Of a stretch of 64,000 nt of DNA, positions 1 to 11,854 are shown in pieces. Source of the stretch: Mixophyes australis (taxonomy: Eukaryota > Chordata > Amphibia > Anura > Limnodynastidae). Under the pieces are notes generated by a model. It was not told where the DNA came from. It saw only the letters and a program-made list of their open reading frames with translations, and ran no database searches. A program made the translations under genes and the position numbers. Position 1 is the stretch's first letter. Each line of letters begins with the position of its first letter. Where the stretch lies: the NCBI GenBank assembly GCA_036250195.1, contig JAVHZZ010000006.1:158527724-158591723 (forward strand), in the 5' to 3' direction.

Positions 1-117
1 CCAGCAATGGTAATTTTACCCTTCTATAAATCATTCCCCTAGTTTGAAGATCACTTTTATAATTTTGTCAATAACAGGCTTAGAAATGGCTTCAGATGTT
101 TGATTTAAAAGGTTAAG

Positions 118-530
118 TACATTTTAAGCAGGTATTTTTCTTAGCTATCCTCCTACAAATCATCATCTCCTTTTCAAAAGTTCTCTGGTTGCCAAAAAAA
201 TGTCTGACAGATACAGTTCCCAGCTCTCAGCATGTGATGTGATGAGGGGGTGGGGATGTCACAGTGCAGACTGAGCTTAGAGAGGAGTTCCAAAGCCTTT
301 CTGCTCACTATACGATGTGTCATTTGACTGTGGTTGCCATGGTAACCCAGAATCATAAATCATTGATAGCAGTCTGAAGAAAAAGAACCCAAAGGAAATT
401 GGTAAATGCCAACATTATTATTAGAGCCTGCCACAGTGATTTATGTTAAAAAAATTATATATAAATCTGTTTTTTATGGGATTGCTCCTTTAAGTGACAA
501 GGATTTCTATTTTTTTTTCTATAAATATAT
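118..530. repeat. Diverged repeat, copy 1
   Basis: Shares ordered blocks with 8030-8385, such as TTAGCTATCCTCCTACAAAT, ATCTCCTTTTCAAAAG, AGCCTGCCA(C/T)AGTGATTT and ATGGGATTGCT. Family not recognised. Confidence 0.65.
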
Positions 531-668
531 AATATAAATGTAATCTCTGTATTTAGTAATGTATATTATTGCAAATTCCTTCAATAAATACAGGTGAAAA
601 AATTAGATTGTAAACACCATTTTTGACCTAACTCAATTTGGACCAAAATTTTTATTTGTCTCTCACAG

Positions 669-909
669 GAGCATTATGTAAACAAGCAATAAACAAAAGA
701 AACCACAGCCGCATACGGCAAGTGGATACTAACATGGAACGGAAAGCACTAAGCGACATTCAAAATGTGGGAGAAACGCAGTCTGCAGGAGCTTCAGGGA
801 TGTCATGGCCGCCTACAAAGTCTAACACCTCTGAGCTGGCATCAAACAACAAGCAGGGTGGCTCCTCCCAGCGCAGAGAAAAACACAACCGCATGGAAAG
901 AGACAGAAG
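669..909 (+). CDS. TCFL5: TCFL5 exon: linker and start of basic region
   Basis: The exon follows a TCTCACAG acceptor and ends at a GTAAGG donor (910). Its reading frame opens in the second codon position and ends with two bases of an Arg codon. The first part is a Ser/Gln/Asn-rich linker. The last residues, RREKHNRMERDRR, are the basic region that contacts E-box DNA, with the Glu and Arg residues expected for a bHLH factor. A stop lies directly past the donor, so splicing is needed to continue. Confidence 0.93.
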
Positions 910-1917
910 GTAAGGCAATGAACTAAAAATAATACTTTGCAAGCACCAAATCCAGAATCCAGTGGAGTTACGCTGCTGCACCACCAGCAATGAGCTGTAT
1001 TAGGAAGTATAAACCAGGAAACTATTTTCCTGTTACAGGCATCTAGCCTCATGGAGCATAATTTTGCTTGGAAGTAGCATTAGACCCTTATGCAAAAGAC
1101 CTGGAAGTTAAGTTGGGTGGGAAATTTAAAAAATAGATTTCCTAGCCTACACTTAGTGGCACCGGTGGGGGTTGAGGTCACTCCAGTCCCAGGCACTGGC
1201 AGTGCACAGACAGGGTGACAGCATACCACTCTCAACCAAGTAAACTGTTAAATGTAAAAGCATGTTGACTGGTTAAAAGGACAAGGGGGTTCTTACTAAC
1301 ATCCAGCCTATATGTATATAGCGTCTTTACTACCTTTAGATTTTGGTCTGTGTAACAGCTCTTTTCGGCCCAGTGTTTGGATCAGGAACTGCTGGGTAGC
1401 TGTTGAAACCAAAGTAAGTAATCGGAAGGAGCCAGCCAAGAGGTGCTGCAGCAAGTTTTGCACATTTCCCAGTTCTAGGGGCTGGTGAAGGAGTCTAGTG
1501 GTGGTAGTGATGTACCCCATGTAGACGCTAAGCCAAGTGACAAGAGACTTGGCTTAGCAGGGCAAGAAACTGAATATTATCAGCTTTTAGTAGTGCACAC
1601 TGATGCCAGTTTTCAGGGTCTCGGAGGGAGTAACCTCTCTCAGAGACACTGGGATACAATATTGTATACTGGTCACCAGATATGACTCTGCATCGTGTCC
1701 TTATCATCTGATATTTCGCAGTATGGTAGTCTTGAACACTTGATATAGCTCAGTGTGGTAACCTCATGGCCAGATATAGCTCAGTGGTATCCTTGTCACC
1801 ACATACACTGATTAGCCACAAAATTAAAACAACTGACTGAAAACTGTTTAAAACCTAAAGAGTCAGAAGGAATGCGTGGTACGCTTTTATGGCCTGTATG
1901 CATACTGAAAATCAAGA
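910..1917. other. TCFL5 intron, unassigned
   Basis: A short + strand stretch near 1596-1630 (VHTDASFQGLGG) recalls a retroelement RNase H, but nothing around it extends the match. A short duplicated AGATATAGCTCAGTG block occurs near 1740-1790. Otherwise nothing recognised. Confidence 0.4.
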
Positions 1918-2768
1918 TTAAGCGAGCTTTTGCCCCTCTGCTCCACGGGTGGTTTCAGTCCTCCCTGAGCTTGCCTTAGGACACCTGCGTTGTGGTTTCA
2001 CAGGTGTATCGCCCCAAATTCCCCACCTGCCACTGTTCTCGGAGCGGGCCAAATTGAAGAGGGTGCAGTGAAGGGGGACCAAAATATGTGCAATTTTTCT
2101 TGTATTCGGCAACCAGAAACCTTTGGGGCCTGGAGCCTTACCAGCTTTCTGTCCCTTCACCACCTGTTCCATCTCGTCTAGGGTGATGTTGGCGTTAAGC
2201 TGGGGGAGGGGATAGTTTAGGCAGATGAGCAAGCAGCAGCCAGAAACTCCTCAATGGTTTTTGCCTGTTGCTGCCGGACTAGCGTGCCTGAGGTTTGGGG
2301 AAGATTGTCCTGAACAGATCAGTTTGGGATCATAAACAAGAAACCCAGAGGAGCCCCTGACAGCCAGGAGATTGCAGGCGGAGATTCGGGTGCGAAGTTT
2401 AGCGGCTAGGAGCCTGTCAGCCTTATCGCCTTTCTCATAATAACTCTGGTTCAACCATTTCAGTTTTTCGGCCACTTGGTGGGATAAGAAAAGGTTAAAC
2501 TTACCCCGACAGCAGTAGTTTTTTTTAAGTGTGCAGGATCTGGGTTTGATTTATGCAACTGTTGGAGAGAGGAAATTAAGCAAATAGTTTTGTTGAGGCA
2601 CTCCTTTTTAGAGGAGATTAAAGCTAGAAAGCATCCCCGAATGACTGCCTTATGGTCATCCCAGAGGGGATATTGTGGAGACATCAGGGGTATCATTGGT
2701 CTCAAAATACCTTGAAAGAAGGGAATTGAGGTGGGCAACTGTGTTATGTTCTTAGAGAGGATGTTCAT
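1918..2768 (-). pseudogene. L1 ORF2 fragments before and in the RT domain
   Basis: Three overlapping - strand frames give LWDDHKAVIRGCFLA, then YYEKGDKADRLLAAKLR, then ITLDEMEQVVKGQKAGKAPGP. These are consecutive conserved blocks of L1 ORF2 between endonuclease and reverse transcriptase. The frame changes at about 2470 and 2250, so it is not functional. Confidence 0.75.
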
Positions 2769-4592
2769 TAAGGGGCCAGGTAAACTTAGAGGGACGTAGT
2801 GCTCGAGAGGAGAAATCGGAGCATGATCTGACCAGTTAATGGAATTGATATGGGATTTGAGAAATTTTAGGGTAAGAGATCGTGACTGATCAGGATCATG
2901 TAGATTCTGGAATAGGTATTATGGATAGGCAAATGCAATATGTAGTCCCTGGCAAGGGGGATCAGAGATCCTCCATGCGACATAAGTTGTGGATTTTCAG
3001 GAAATTATGCAAAGGCCTTAGAGTTTACGATGTCCCTCCTGTCAGGTGGAGTGCTTGGGGAATAGGATCTATCTAGGCTTGGGGAGAAAACAGCATTGAA
3101 GTCTCCAGCCACAATCAACTCACCTTGTCCAACATGAAACAACAAGACGCCCAGCAAGCTTAAAATAAAACAAAAAAACACAAAAAAACTGGGATTGACC
3201 CTATATAGGAGTGTAAATTTTTACAAGGGTACACAAACAATTGTTGAGCTTTTCTATAAAGATCAAAAATCTACTTTACTTATCCGTATGGGAATCAAGA
3301 AGGCCGAAAGTAAGGTGGTGAACGAACATAATCGCACCCGCGTCTCTTCTGGTTGTAGTCACATGCAAGATAAGTGAGCGGGAATCTGGAAGACAGACGT
3401 TCGGTGTGGAGGTTTTTGAGGAAGTGGGCTTCTTGAAGGAAAACCAGATCCCCCTTCAGGGTATGAAGGGAGGTGTGGAGTCTACTACACTTGTGAAGAG
3501 AATTAAGCCCTTTTACATTTTAGAATACAAGATGTAAAGTCAGGGAGGAAGTTAATGGAGGGGAAGCCAGGAATTGAGACAGGGTTGCAAATGGCAAAAA
3601 CCAGTGACCTTAGAGGAAGAGGTAGCCTGATGACCTAGGATAAATGGGCAGGGGTTGAGGTCCGGAGAGGTCAGGGACAGGACGGGTGGGGTGCATATTA
3701 CCTGCCTATGAAGCTGGAGGTGAGAAAGGAATGATACCTTGAGTATCCTGGGGCCAGCTATGAGCTTAGAACTCAGGAGCTCAGAGGGGGCTTGGAAGGC
3801 AGCAATTAGTGAATGAATGTGGGAAGGGGTTTGGGGGGAAAAAAAACATCTCAGAAGTGGGCCCTAATAGAGCACCAGGACAGTAATAGTGGGAGGGCAG
3901 GGGGAAAGCCCAGAGTAAGTGCAATACAACAACACATAACAAAATACAACAACAGTTACAGCAAAACATTTATCAAACAGGCCTGAGGTTGACAAAGATA
4001 AGACATTTAATGATTAGTAAGAACAGTGTGTCATGGCCGATACCAGTTGGAGTTCCTCTTGCGTTGACGAACAGGGGAGGCCTTGAGAAGGTGAAATATG
4101 TCCACAGGAGTAGCTCAGCGAGGAAAGAGCCCATCAGGGGGCACCTGCATTAAATATAGTAAGAAACACAGAGATAAAGAAAAAACAACAGCATAGAAAC
4201 AGAAAAGTGTGTGGCTGCAGCGGAAGCACATGAAACTGAAGGGGGAGAACTCCTCAGGTAGGGTTCTTCCACAGCGGTGGAGCAGACTCCAACATGGATA
4301 AACAGGTCCCAAATGCAAGAGGGAATAAAGGAGCGTAATGTGGAATGGGTATTATTCTTTCACAGGTGTCCATTGATCCGGGCTTCCTCAAGTGTAGCTT
4401 GTGTTCAAGCTGTGTGGAAGAAGCGGTCAAATAGAGGAAATCGCCACAGGAACCAGTTCCAAGAAAAAAAAAAGAGCCATGAAAGCAATGTCAAGAAGCG
4501 ACAGGTCATGGAAGGTTGATGGATCTGGAGACTGTGGTCCATTCACTTCTGGGAGGCCTAGGCGTAGAAGGAGGCATCTCACTGTTGCACGG
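2769..4592 (-). other. Degraded L1 ORF2 5' part, no open frame
   Basis: By position this should be the endonuclease part of the L1. No frame longer than about 80 codons persists and no motif could be recognised with confidence. Confidence 0.4.
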
Positions 4593-5175
4593 TTAGGATG
4601 AGTCTAGCGGGACTCGGGACAAGAGACCAATCCGTTGAAGGACTGGGCTTCTGAATGAGATCTGGCAGAGAGTTGGTAACCTTGGTGTTATAGGAAGAGA
4701 CGGAAGCGGAGGAACCTTTTTTGGCAAATTAATATTTATTTTTTGGGAGGATTGTGGATCATGGAATAGGGTAGTTATTAGGCCTAAAGGTCTAGCCTTG
4801 GAAAGGGGCCTGTAATGGTTAGGGACATTAAAATGGTTTTCAAATGTGCAGCTGTAGAAATGTGTGGGGTGTGAAGAGTTATTATTCTGGAGAATCTGGA
4901 TAACCGCTGCAAGTTCTCTGCGTCCGGCCAGAGTAGCAGGAGACAGGTCTTGGAATATCAACAAAAGGTGACCTTCATACATCACTTTCATGCTACCCAA
5001 AGAATCTTTTCCTTAGCAGTCTAGAAGTGGAGACGCAGGATAACATCCCTGAGCTGGTTTTGGTCAGAGGACCAGGGCTTGCGAGCTCGTTGAGCCCTGT
5101 CCATGAGCAAGTGGTCTTTCGGGACCTTAGAATGAGGAGCCTGTTACAAAAAGAGCTTCTTGAGATATTAGTCAA
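4593..5175 (-). pseudogene. L1 ORF1 fragment
   Basis: The - strand frame contains LIFQDLSPATLAGRREL, the hallmark of the C-terminal domain of L1 ORF1 (RNA-binding protein). The preceding part is frame-shifted. The N-terminal part continues beyond the hAT insertion at 6514-6740, where an NGIPESLE-like stretch fits the ORF1 RRM border. Confidence 0.75.
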
Positions 5176-5178
5176 GAT

Positions 5179-6505
5179 TAGTGATGGGAAATCTAGTTCA
5201 TTTTGAAGATTAGTTCATTCTGATCTAGTTCACACAAAAGATTAGTTAATTTCACTCAGTAATCACTCATTTCACTCAGTAGTTCATTTTACGCATTTCA
5301 CTCAGTAGTTCATTTAGTTCATTAAGCTCAGTTAGTTCAGTTAGATCACTGGCTCTGGAACACTGCTGAGAAAAGTGATTGGAGACATAGATCTAGTCTA
5401 TTACACATACTGTATACATATATACTACATCTCATTAGATGAGCTATAGCCCTGTTAAAATTATCAGATAAGTTTAATATGTCAGATAATTTTTAATATT
5501 TTAAAAAGGGCAATCACTTATACAAAAACTAGTAGTGACATGTTGAGCTCTTGCAAAGTTAATTACATTTTCATTATTATTTTTTATTTCCATAATATGC
5601 AAATTAAAAAGACCCAAATTCAGAGTATTATAAAGTGTCACTTTTTTGCTTTTAAAATTGAGATCAGTGCAATCAGGATATAGGGGAGATGTATCAAACC
5701 TTAGGGGGGAATTTTTACAGCTGTAAAAAGACCCCAAATAGGCATCATGTCACTGGGGGCGGGGTCAAAATGGCACAATTCACGAAGCCCCATCCCCTGC
5801 ACCAATACACTGCTCCAGGAACTCCCAGACGTAACCAACATAATGTTGGCAATTATGACTAATCAGCTTCTGTCATTTATCTAGCAGAGTCTATAAAATG
5901 ACAGAAACTGATTAGTTGCTATGGGCAACGCTTCCACTTTATCTCTCTTGAAGGTTTAATACATCTCCCCTGTATATATGGTGCAGTAAACAGAACTACA
6001 GTATATAACATGCAACACTCAGCAGTGCAGTGTGTCTTGAGCTGACAGGGAAGGGAATGTATACTGTGACTCATGAGCTAAATGATTGAAAAGATTCGGA
6101 GAGTAAAGATTTGAAGAGTGAAATGATTTGGAGACTCGTATGAGTCACTGAGTGAAATGAACTAGATGAACTATTGAACTCCTGAGCGAGGAGAATGACT
6201 CATGGCTCATAGTCAGTGATCAGCTCCAGAGTCTCACACAATGTCTGAGCACAGCAGTGCCACCTTTGGTAGTTTAGAGGTACTGACTCATGAGTATTAA
6301 ATGAGAGAGCTGAATAGAAACAAAAGAGCCAGTGTGAATGAGACAGTGAGTGAGGCTGCTGGAGCTGCTCGGCTTTATCTCTAACTCCTCCCACTTGTTG
6401 TAGTTCCTGGTGAACTAATCTTTGCCAGAGCTGTGAACTAAATGATTTTGTTCACTTTGAAGATTAGTTCATTTGAACTAATCATTCGTGAACTACCCAT
6501 CACTA
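5179..6505. mobile_element. Non-autonomous hAT element
   Basis: 1,327 bp with terminal inverted repeats TAGTGATGGG and CCCATCACTA and a perfect 8-bp target duplication GTCAAGAT (5171-5178 and 6506-6513). Subterminal regions contain many short AGTTCATTT-like repeats in both orientations, typical of hAT ends. No transposase frame. It sits in L1 ORF1. Confidence 0.92.
5683..5970. mobile_element. MITE nested in the hAT element
   Basis: About 288 bp with inverted ends GGGGAGATGTATCAAACCTT and its near-complement AAGGTTTAATACATCTCCCC. No coding frame. The target duplication is unclear. Confidence 0.7.
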
Positions 6506-6740
6506 GTCAAGATCTACTCGTTCAAGCGACTCAGGAATGCCGTTTAGTCTCCGATTATTCCACCCAGCCCTATAGTCCATAGCCTCCTGGTGCTTCTGTA
6601 TGGAGTTTATTTATGATTTTTAGGTGTGGCCGGGTGCCGAGTACCGGCCACCCCACGAGTGCAGTGGCCATCTTGAAATGAACTCCGGCGCCGAAAGGGT
6701 TAAATCACCGGTGCTAGACGCCGCATGAATAAAGTATAGG

Positions 6741-7189
6741 GGAGTGTGTTATAAATAAAAATGTTTTTCCATGTATGCTTGCGGGAGGCAGGCACTGAAG
6801 CAGTAGTTGCAGGAACGGATAGAAGCCGTACCAGAAGCAGAGGATTCTGGCAGCAGACAGCTGGTGAGTCTGAGACCTTTGCTGAGGTCCACGACGGAGG
6901 CAGGCAAGATGACTGTGGTGGTGGTGGTGGGAAGAGTCAGAGAGTCTCGGACAGCCCCACACTCAGCTGTCACGGTTGTGGAGCAGCAGCCCTCCGGATG
7001 AGATCCAGGGGGCTCCAAAAATATACACTGCAGTGCGGGACCAGCGGTATACGAGTAGGCTGCAGGAGCACCGGCAACAGGCAACATCTTTGGGAGCAGT
7101 GGGAGACAATCCTAGTCCAGGCAGGACATGAGGGTCAAGGAAGAGTAGGCCCAGGTTCAAACACGTAGGTCGAGAGCAGTCTGAAAGGT
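6741..7189. other. GC-richer non-coding stretch, possibly L1 5' UTR
   Basis: Several overlapping frames of 60-135 codons occur on both strands but none resembles a known protein. Position upstream of the L1 ORF1 start suggests 5' UTR. A short (GGT)n run occurs near 6915-6930. Confidence 0.35.
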
Positions 7190-7540
7190 GGGAAATATGC
7201 CAAAACACCTTGGAGTCCTGGGGCCCAAAGGAAGGGAGTATAACTGTATTTGGGATAGGGTGAGGCTGATGTTTGCAGACTTGGTATCCCTTGGTGTAGG
7301 AGCTGCTAAAAAAACAAACACTCAGTTGGGTCACTTTTTTGGCAAATATATATTTCTTTTTTTGAGAATTTCAGTCTGGATTGTGGATCACAGAGTACTG
7401 TAGTTATTAGGCCTTCAGGTCCAACCCCTTGGAAACGGGTCTGTAATGGTTGGGGGACATTAAAAGTGGAGTGTGGTTAGAGAGTGCATAATTTTCTTAA
7501 ATGTGCAGCTGTAAAAGTGCAAGGGGTATACAGAAGTAAT
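7190..7540 (-). repeat. Second L1 fragment, paralogous to 4660-4900
   Basis: The sequence GGATTGTGGATCA, then TAGTTATTAGGCCT, then TCTGTAATGGTT and ATGTGCAGCTGTA occurs in the same order at 4748-4860 and 7380-7515. This marks an independent copy of the L1 ORF1/ORF2 border. Confidence 0.7.
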
Positions 7541-8029
7541 CAATGTGTGGGTAAAGTCTTTATCTAATGGATTAAATATATGGCTGTTGCAAGTGACAAG
7601 ATATTTTGATAGGTCAAACAGCTGGATTAGAAGGATGTTGAGCCAGCAGATGAAGAGTGGCCTAATAAAACATTTTCACACCCCTTTACTGCAGTTAACG
7701 CACAGCAGGGGCTGGGGGCCGTCTGCCCCCAGGATCAGTCCCATAGAGGGACTGTGCTGGGTCACATGCATTTTTTCCCTTTAAAATAGGCCCTCCCCTG
7801 ACGCACAGTCTGCTTTTCATATATACTGCTGCTCACTGTCAAAACTAGCAGTTCAGTTATTTATTTAACTGAAGTGATTTAATAACCATTTCATTTAATG
7901 CATCTCCAGTCCTCATTAGTTACTCAGTTTAAAGCACACCTAAGAGCTCGTACCCATGGGTAATCAGTAATCCCAGATAACTTGCTTTTTAAAGAAAAAC
8001 ATTCTTTTAAGCATGCATCGTATAGACAT

Positions 8030-8385
8030 TTTTTCTTAGCTATCCTCCTACAAATCAGTATCTCCTTTTCAAAAGCTGTCTGGTTGGCAAACAAAAATGG
8101 CTACCAGATAGTCAGTCTACTACACACACAGAGGCTCACAACTTTCAGCATTTTATATGACGGTAGAGGGGGGAGAAGAAGGATGTCATAGCGAAGACAG
8201 AATTTAGCTGCCATTGAAGACAAGAATCATAAATTAATAGCAGCCTGAAGAGAAAAAAAAAAGCAAAAAATAAAAAGGCAACATTCTTCTTGTAGCCTGC
8301 CATAGTGATTTGTTTAAATAAAAAAAAAAAAACCACCAGATTTTTTTTCATGGGATTGCTGCTTGAAGACAAGAAATAACAATGT
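8030..8385. repeat. Diverged repeat, copy 2
   Basis: Same orientation and block order as 118-530, with A-rich runs inserted. The two copies flank the TCFL5 exon and the L1. Confidence 0.65.
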
Positions 8386-8477
8386 ACGAAGTATTGATGC
8401 AAATGCTTGGCAGAAAATTTATGTACAGATCCATTTGTTTACATTATTTATTTTATTTTTATTTTTTATTATTTCAC

Positions 8478-8580
8478 AGGCCTAGCCAACCTATTGCTCT
8501 CCAGGTGTTGTGCAACTATAAGCCCCAGCATGATGTGACAGTAGATAGCCAGCCAATAGCTGGCAGAGTATGCTAGAACT
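8478..8580. repeat. Interspersed repeat fragment
   Basis: GCCTAGCCAACC...CTCTCCAGGTGTTGTGCAAC is the start of a very common vertebrate hAT-derived repeat (remembered family). Only one end is present. Confidence 0.45.
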
Positions 8581-8609
8581 AGTTTCAGACAATTTGAAGA
8601 GCCATAGGT

Positions 8610-9012
8610 TGACAAAGCCTGGACTTCCCCCAAACAGCAGAAGAGTTAGTCATGCTGTTTGGGAGGGGGTGCACAGCTCTATTTATTTATTTGTTTTAAA
8701 TGCAATTTTTTTTTTTTTTTTTTTTTTAAAATACTGCAAGGTCTGTTGCATCAGCAGAAAGCACCCACAAAAGATACATCTCCTATAGACCAATCTGGGG
8801 CTGCTTTCAACTCAGTATAGCATGTAAAGAGCTTGAACCCACCTTTACATTACTAGACTCGCCCACTAACTTCCCCGTTCCACCTCCTTAAGCACAGACA
8901 GGTGCAAGAGGGAGATCTGTCTCAGTCTGAGTGCAAACTGAGACAGATCCTAGGTTAAAAGTGCTTTTTGCACTGTTAAGTTGGACTTGCGTCCATTTCT
9001 ACATCAGGCCCT
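8610..9012. repeat. Truncated copy of the 59017 MITE family
   Basis: Aligns with 59258-59620 in the same orientation: AACAGCAGAAG, AGATACATCTCCTA, GCTTTCAACTCAG, GTCTCAGTCTGAGTGCAAACTGAGAC. Ends with CTACATCAGGCCC. The left end is missing. Contains a T run at about 8708-8727. Confidence 0.75.
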
Positions 9013-9349
9013 AAATGCATTAAAAATACTTCGAAAACCATAGATTTGCTTGATGTTTCTGCAACTACAATTAGTTTCTTCCAAAGCTAGATCCACACAG
9101 ATGTTTGGGGTTTTATATTACTTATTGGAAGTGGAAAATGTAACAACCATAAATATTAAACTTTCCTAGCACTTAATTAAGGACCATTTGTTAGTTAGAA
9201 TAAATATTTTCCGCACCACATAGTTGTCCCACCTCTAAGCCATCATTTAACGATGTATTGTGAACGTAGAAATTCCACATCTTCTGGCCAGTGACGATGA
9301 AAACAAAATAATTAATCTACTGGTAATAAATGATTACTTCTTACCGTAG

Positions 9350-9491
9350 GCGCAGAATAAGGGTTTGCTGTGATGAATTAAACCATTTAGTTCCTTTTTG
9401 TAATGTGGAGACTGATAAAGCTACAACATTGCAATGGACAACTGCATTTCTAAAGTACATCCAGGAGAGAGATGGGGATTCACTGAAAAAG
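9350..9491 (+). CDS. TCFL5: TCFL5 exon: helix-loop-helix
   Basis: The exon starts after a CCGTAG acceptor with the last base of the split Arg codon and ends on a codon boundary before GTAATT. It completes the basic region (RRRIR) and encodes helix 1 (CCDELNHLVPFC), the loop (NVETDKATTLQ) and helix 2 (WTTAFLKYIQERDGDSLKK). This is the dimerisation domain, and it is nearly identical to mammalian TCFL5. Confidence 0.95.
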
Positions 9492-10345
9492 GTAATTTTA
9501 TTATTTATATAGCAAGAAATGGCCCCCTGAACGAAAACGTGCAATAATGATTTAGTGTGATAACCTAATATTTTTCTAAGTTGCATAGAATAATACATAG
9601 GACATTTTTTTTTACACATTTTGCAGTCATAAAATGGGGTACTCTAGTTTATTTAAATGTCCCCATTAATGTCTGTTATATCTGTGCAGTATTTTCCTTC
9701 TCCATTTATGCAGCTTACACAAACTCTGCTGTAAAAAGAAGAGTGGGGGGCATTTAGTGCTGTGTAGTGCCTCTGATCTGAAGGAAGAGAAGTGGCCTCC
9801 TACATAGCTTAAGAGTCCCCTTCTTACTCCTGGTAGACTGCAGGAGTAAGTGCATGGTGACATATCACTGTGTGTATTCTTGTGCAGTCACCATGGAGGA
9901 GCTCACTGACTGAGACCTTGTGGTGTGGGGGAAGGCTGTTACTTCCTTCTCCCCTATACAGCCTATGGTGTATCATCACACTTTTCACATAACTACATGG
10001 TGTTGAGGGATAACCACCAGATAAGGAGGTTCTGGGACGTGAGGGCATGCATTAGGGATATGGCAGCTGCAACAGGCGTAATTAGGACAGAACATAGTGG
10101 TGAACCCAATAAAGGAAAAAAAAAACAAACAAAAAAAAAAGACATGTATTGATAGAAGGGAGGATAGGAATATGGCAGAGATAGGATACAGAAAAGGGTA
10201 TTGAAGTGAGGATTAAAGGAAACATAAGGTGATTGATACAATGTCTCATCACACAAATATAAGTATCATAATGCCTAAATAGGCTTTAATGTATCCTTGA
10301 AATCATTCCTGCAAATATTAATGTGGACCTTGTTCTGTCTTGTAG
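9492..10345 (+). other. TCFL5 last intron, no feature
   Basis: Only A-rich runs (10119-10141) and unstructured sequence. Confidence 0.5.
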
Positions 10346-10468
10346 GAGTTTGAAAATGTTTTCTGTGGGAAGACAGGAAGGAGATTAAAGGTTGCTCGAT
10401 CAGAAAGTATAAGAACAAGCCAGGTTCAGGAGCCTGCACAGAACAGCTCCCTTCAGGATGTCAAGTAA
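10346..10468 (+). CDS. TCFL5: TCFL5 last coding exon
   Basis: A TTGTAG acceptor is followed by 40 codons and TAA (10466-10468). The start (EFENVFCGKTGRRLK) is the conserved stretch that follows the bHLH in TCFL5. The remaining tail is Ser/Gln-rich and less conserved. Confidence 0.94.
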   Translation, partial: EFENVFCGKTGRRLKVARSESIRTSQVQEPAQNSSLQDVK

Positions 10469-11845
10469 CCTCATTGCAGTGCCTGTAAACAAATACTCTG
10501 TGGTACTAGAGTAACATGCATGCAGAGCTCAGTACAGCATTAAAATGGCTCTTAGTATCTAAAATAGTAGACTTTAAAAATCTATATTAATATTAATTAG
10601 CAGAACAGTGGCAATTTTTAACAAATAAAAGCTTCTTTCAGTTTTTGAACAATAACAATATGTGCTTACAGGTTGATGTGAGAAAAACACACTATATACG
10701 TTACATGTATATGTTGCATAAGATTTAATAAGCACTCAGTGTTGCAGAAAATGCTTATTCTTGTAGTATCACAAAACCTTGCCTAATCGTGATTTAGACA
10801 CTGCATATAGTGAGTGTTGACATTTTGTATAAGTTATCTTAAGTGATTGCTAGAATACACAGAATGCATTTTTTGGGTTCATATTGCTGATATAACAGGC
10901 TGTAAAATAGCAGTCAGTCCCATTGCACAGCATTTTATTTTTTTTAGCAGTGTGGAATGATTAAACTCAGCATGCACAAAGGCGGAAGAATAAAATAGTT
11001 TCATATCTTTCGTTTAATAACCCTGTTTCTAAACAGATGCAAAAGGATCTAACAAAACTAAATGCAAATGAAACCAAGTTCTGTTTACATTAACTCAGTA
11101 AGAGACTAGTTACTTAATGAAATTAAGAAAAATGCATTTTTTTGCTATATATTTTTTTTGTGACTAACAACCCCATTTGAAAGAAGTAGAGTTTTTTGGC
11201 TAGTATGTATTCATCTTCTTTCTACAATGCACCACAGACAGACGTGAAAGCTGCCATCGGTACATTCCTTTAAAAAGGTGTTCCTACATTTGACAGGGTT
11301 TGGTGGCAGGACTTGGAGAAGGCGAGGTGTTCACAACCAATCATACATGACCCAGTCGAACAATGAACTCCCCTATTTTTCATAGGGATCGTCAGCAGAA
11401 CTTTAAAAAGATGAACTGCTTTTACAGGAGAGTATTTTCAACCCCATTAAAGCTAGTCCAGTCTGGAGGGCACAACCTAAGCTGGGTGCTTGCTGGCTCA
11501 GACAGGCGCTGTACAGCTTGACTTCTGGCTAGGGTTGTTTAAGTGACTGTAGCTTAATAGACAACAGGAAATCCCATGTGGCTGTATTATTTAAGAAAGA
11601 ACCCCATAGGCCTGAAAAACCAGGTTAAATAAATTTTGAAGGTTACTTTACCACAAACTAACTAGCAGCTTTCTGTTTAACACAAAATGAACAGTCTTCA
11701 TTTTAGAGGTCATTTATATTAGTACCTGAATATCCTTAACAATAATTTAAACTATCCCTTGTTATTTAAGGTGGAGTTGAATGTCATAAATAACTATATT
11801 AAAGTGCTATGTTCTTGGTTGTTAATAAATTGCAAATGTCTTGAA
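10469..11845 (+). other. TCFL5: Probable TCFL5 3' UTR
   Basis: This AT-rich sequence after the TCFL5 stop has no convincing coding frame. AATAAA signals occur at 10624, 11628 and 11824. The last would give a 3' UTR of about 1.4 kb that ends next to the COL9A3 3' end. Which signal is used cannot be told from sequence. Confidence 0.55.
11824..11829 (+). terminator. Candidate TCFL5 poly(A) signal
   Basis: AATAAA on the + strand, the last such hexamer before the facing signals of COL9A3. Confidence 0.45.
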
Positions 11846-11854
11846 CAATTATAT

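Larger units (their letters stand above)
1918..6740 (-). mobile_element. Broken L1-type LINE
   Basis: On the - strand, from right to left: a possible 5' UTR and ORF1 start near 6670, ORF1 pieces on both sides of an inserted hAT element, then ORF2 pieces ending in the RT region near 1918. The order matches an L1. The coding frames are broken by several stops and shifts, and the rest of RT (including the catalytic YADD) is absent. Ends are approximate. Confidence 0.75.
669..10468 (+). other. TCFL5: TCFL5 gene, 3' part (three coding exons)
   Basis: This is the 3' part of a gene for a basic helix-loop-helix transcription factor that acts in the nucleus and is best known from male germ cells. Three exons (669-909, 9350-9491, 10346-10468) join in frame through GT/AG introns of 8,440 and 854 bp. 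Together they give a linker, basic region, helix-loop-helix and short C-terminal tail that match vertebrate TCFL5 almost residue for residue in the DNA-binding part. The earlier exons lie left of the window. The neighbour on the opposite strand is COL9A3, as in human, which supports orthology. Family assignment is from remembered vertebrate sequences, not from a search. Confidence 0.95.

Noticed and set aside
1485..1685. RNase H-like open frame (VHTDASFQGLGG)
   Set aside because: Only a dozen residues resemble a retroelement RNase H and neither flank extends it.
6761..7168. 135-codon + strand open frame
   Set aside because: Lies in repeat-derived sequence, overlaps long frames on the other strand, and resembles nothing known.
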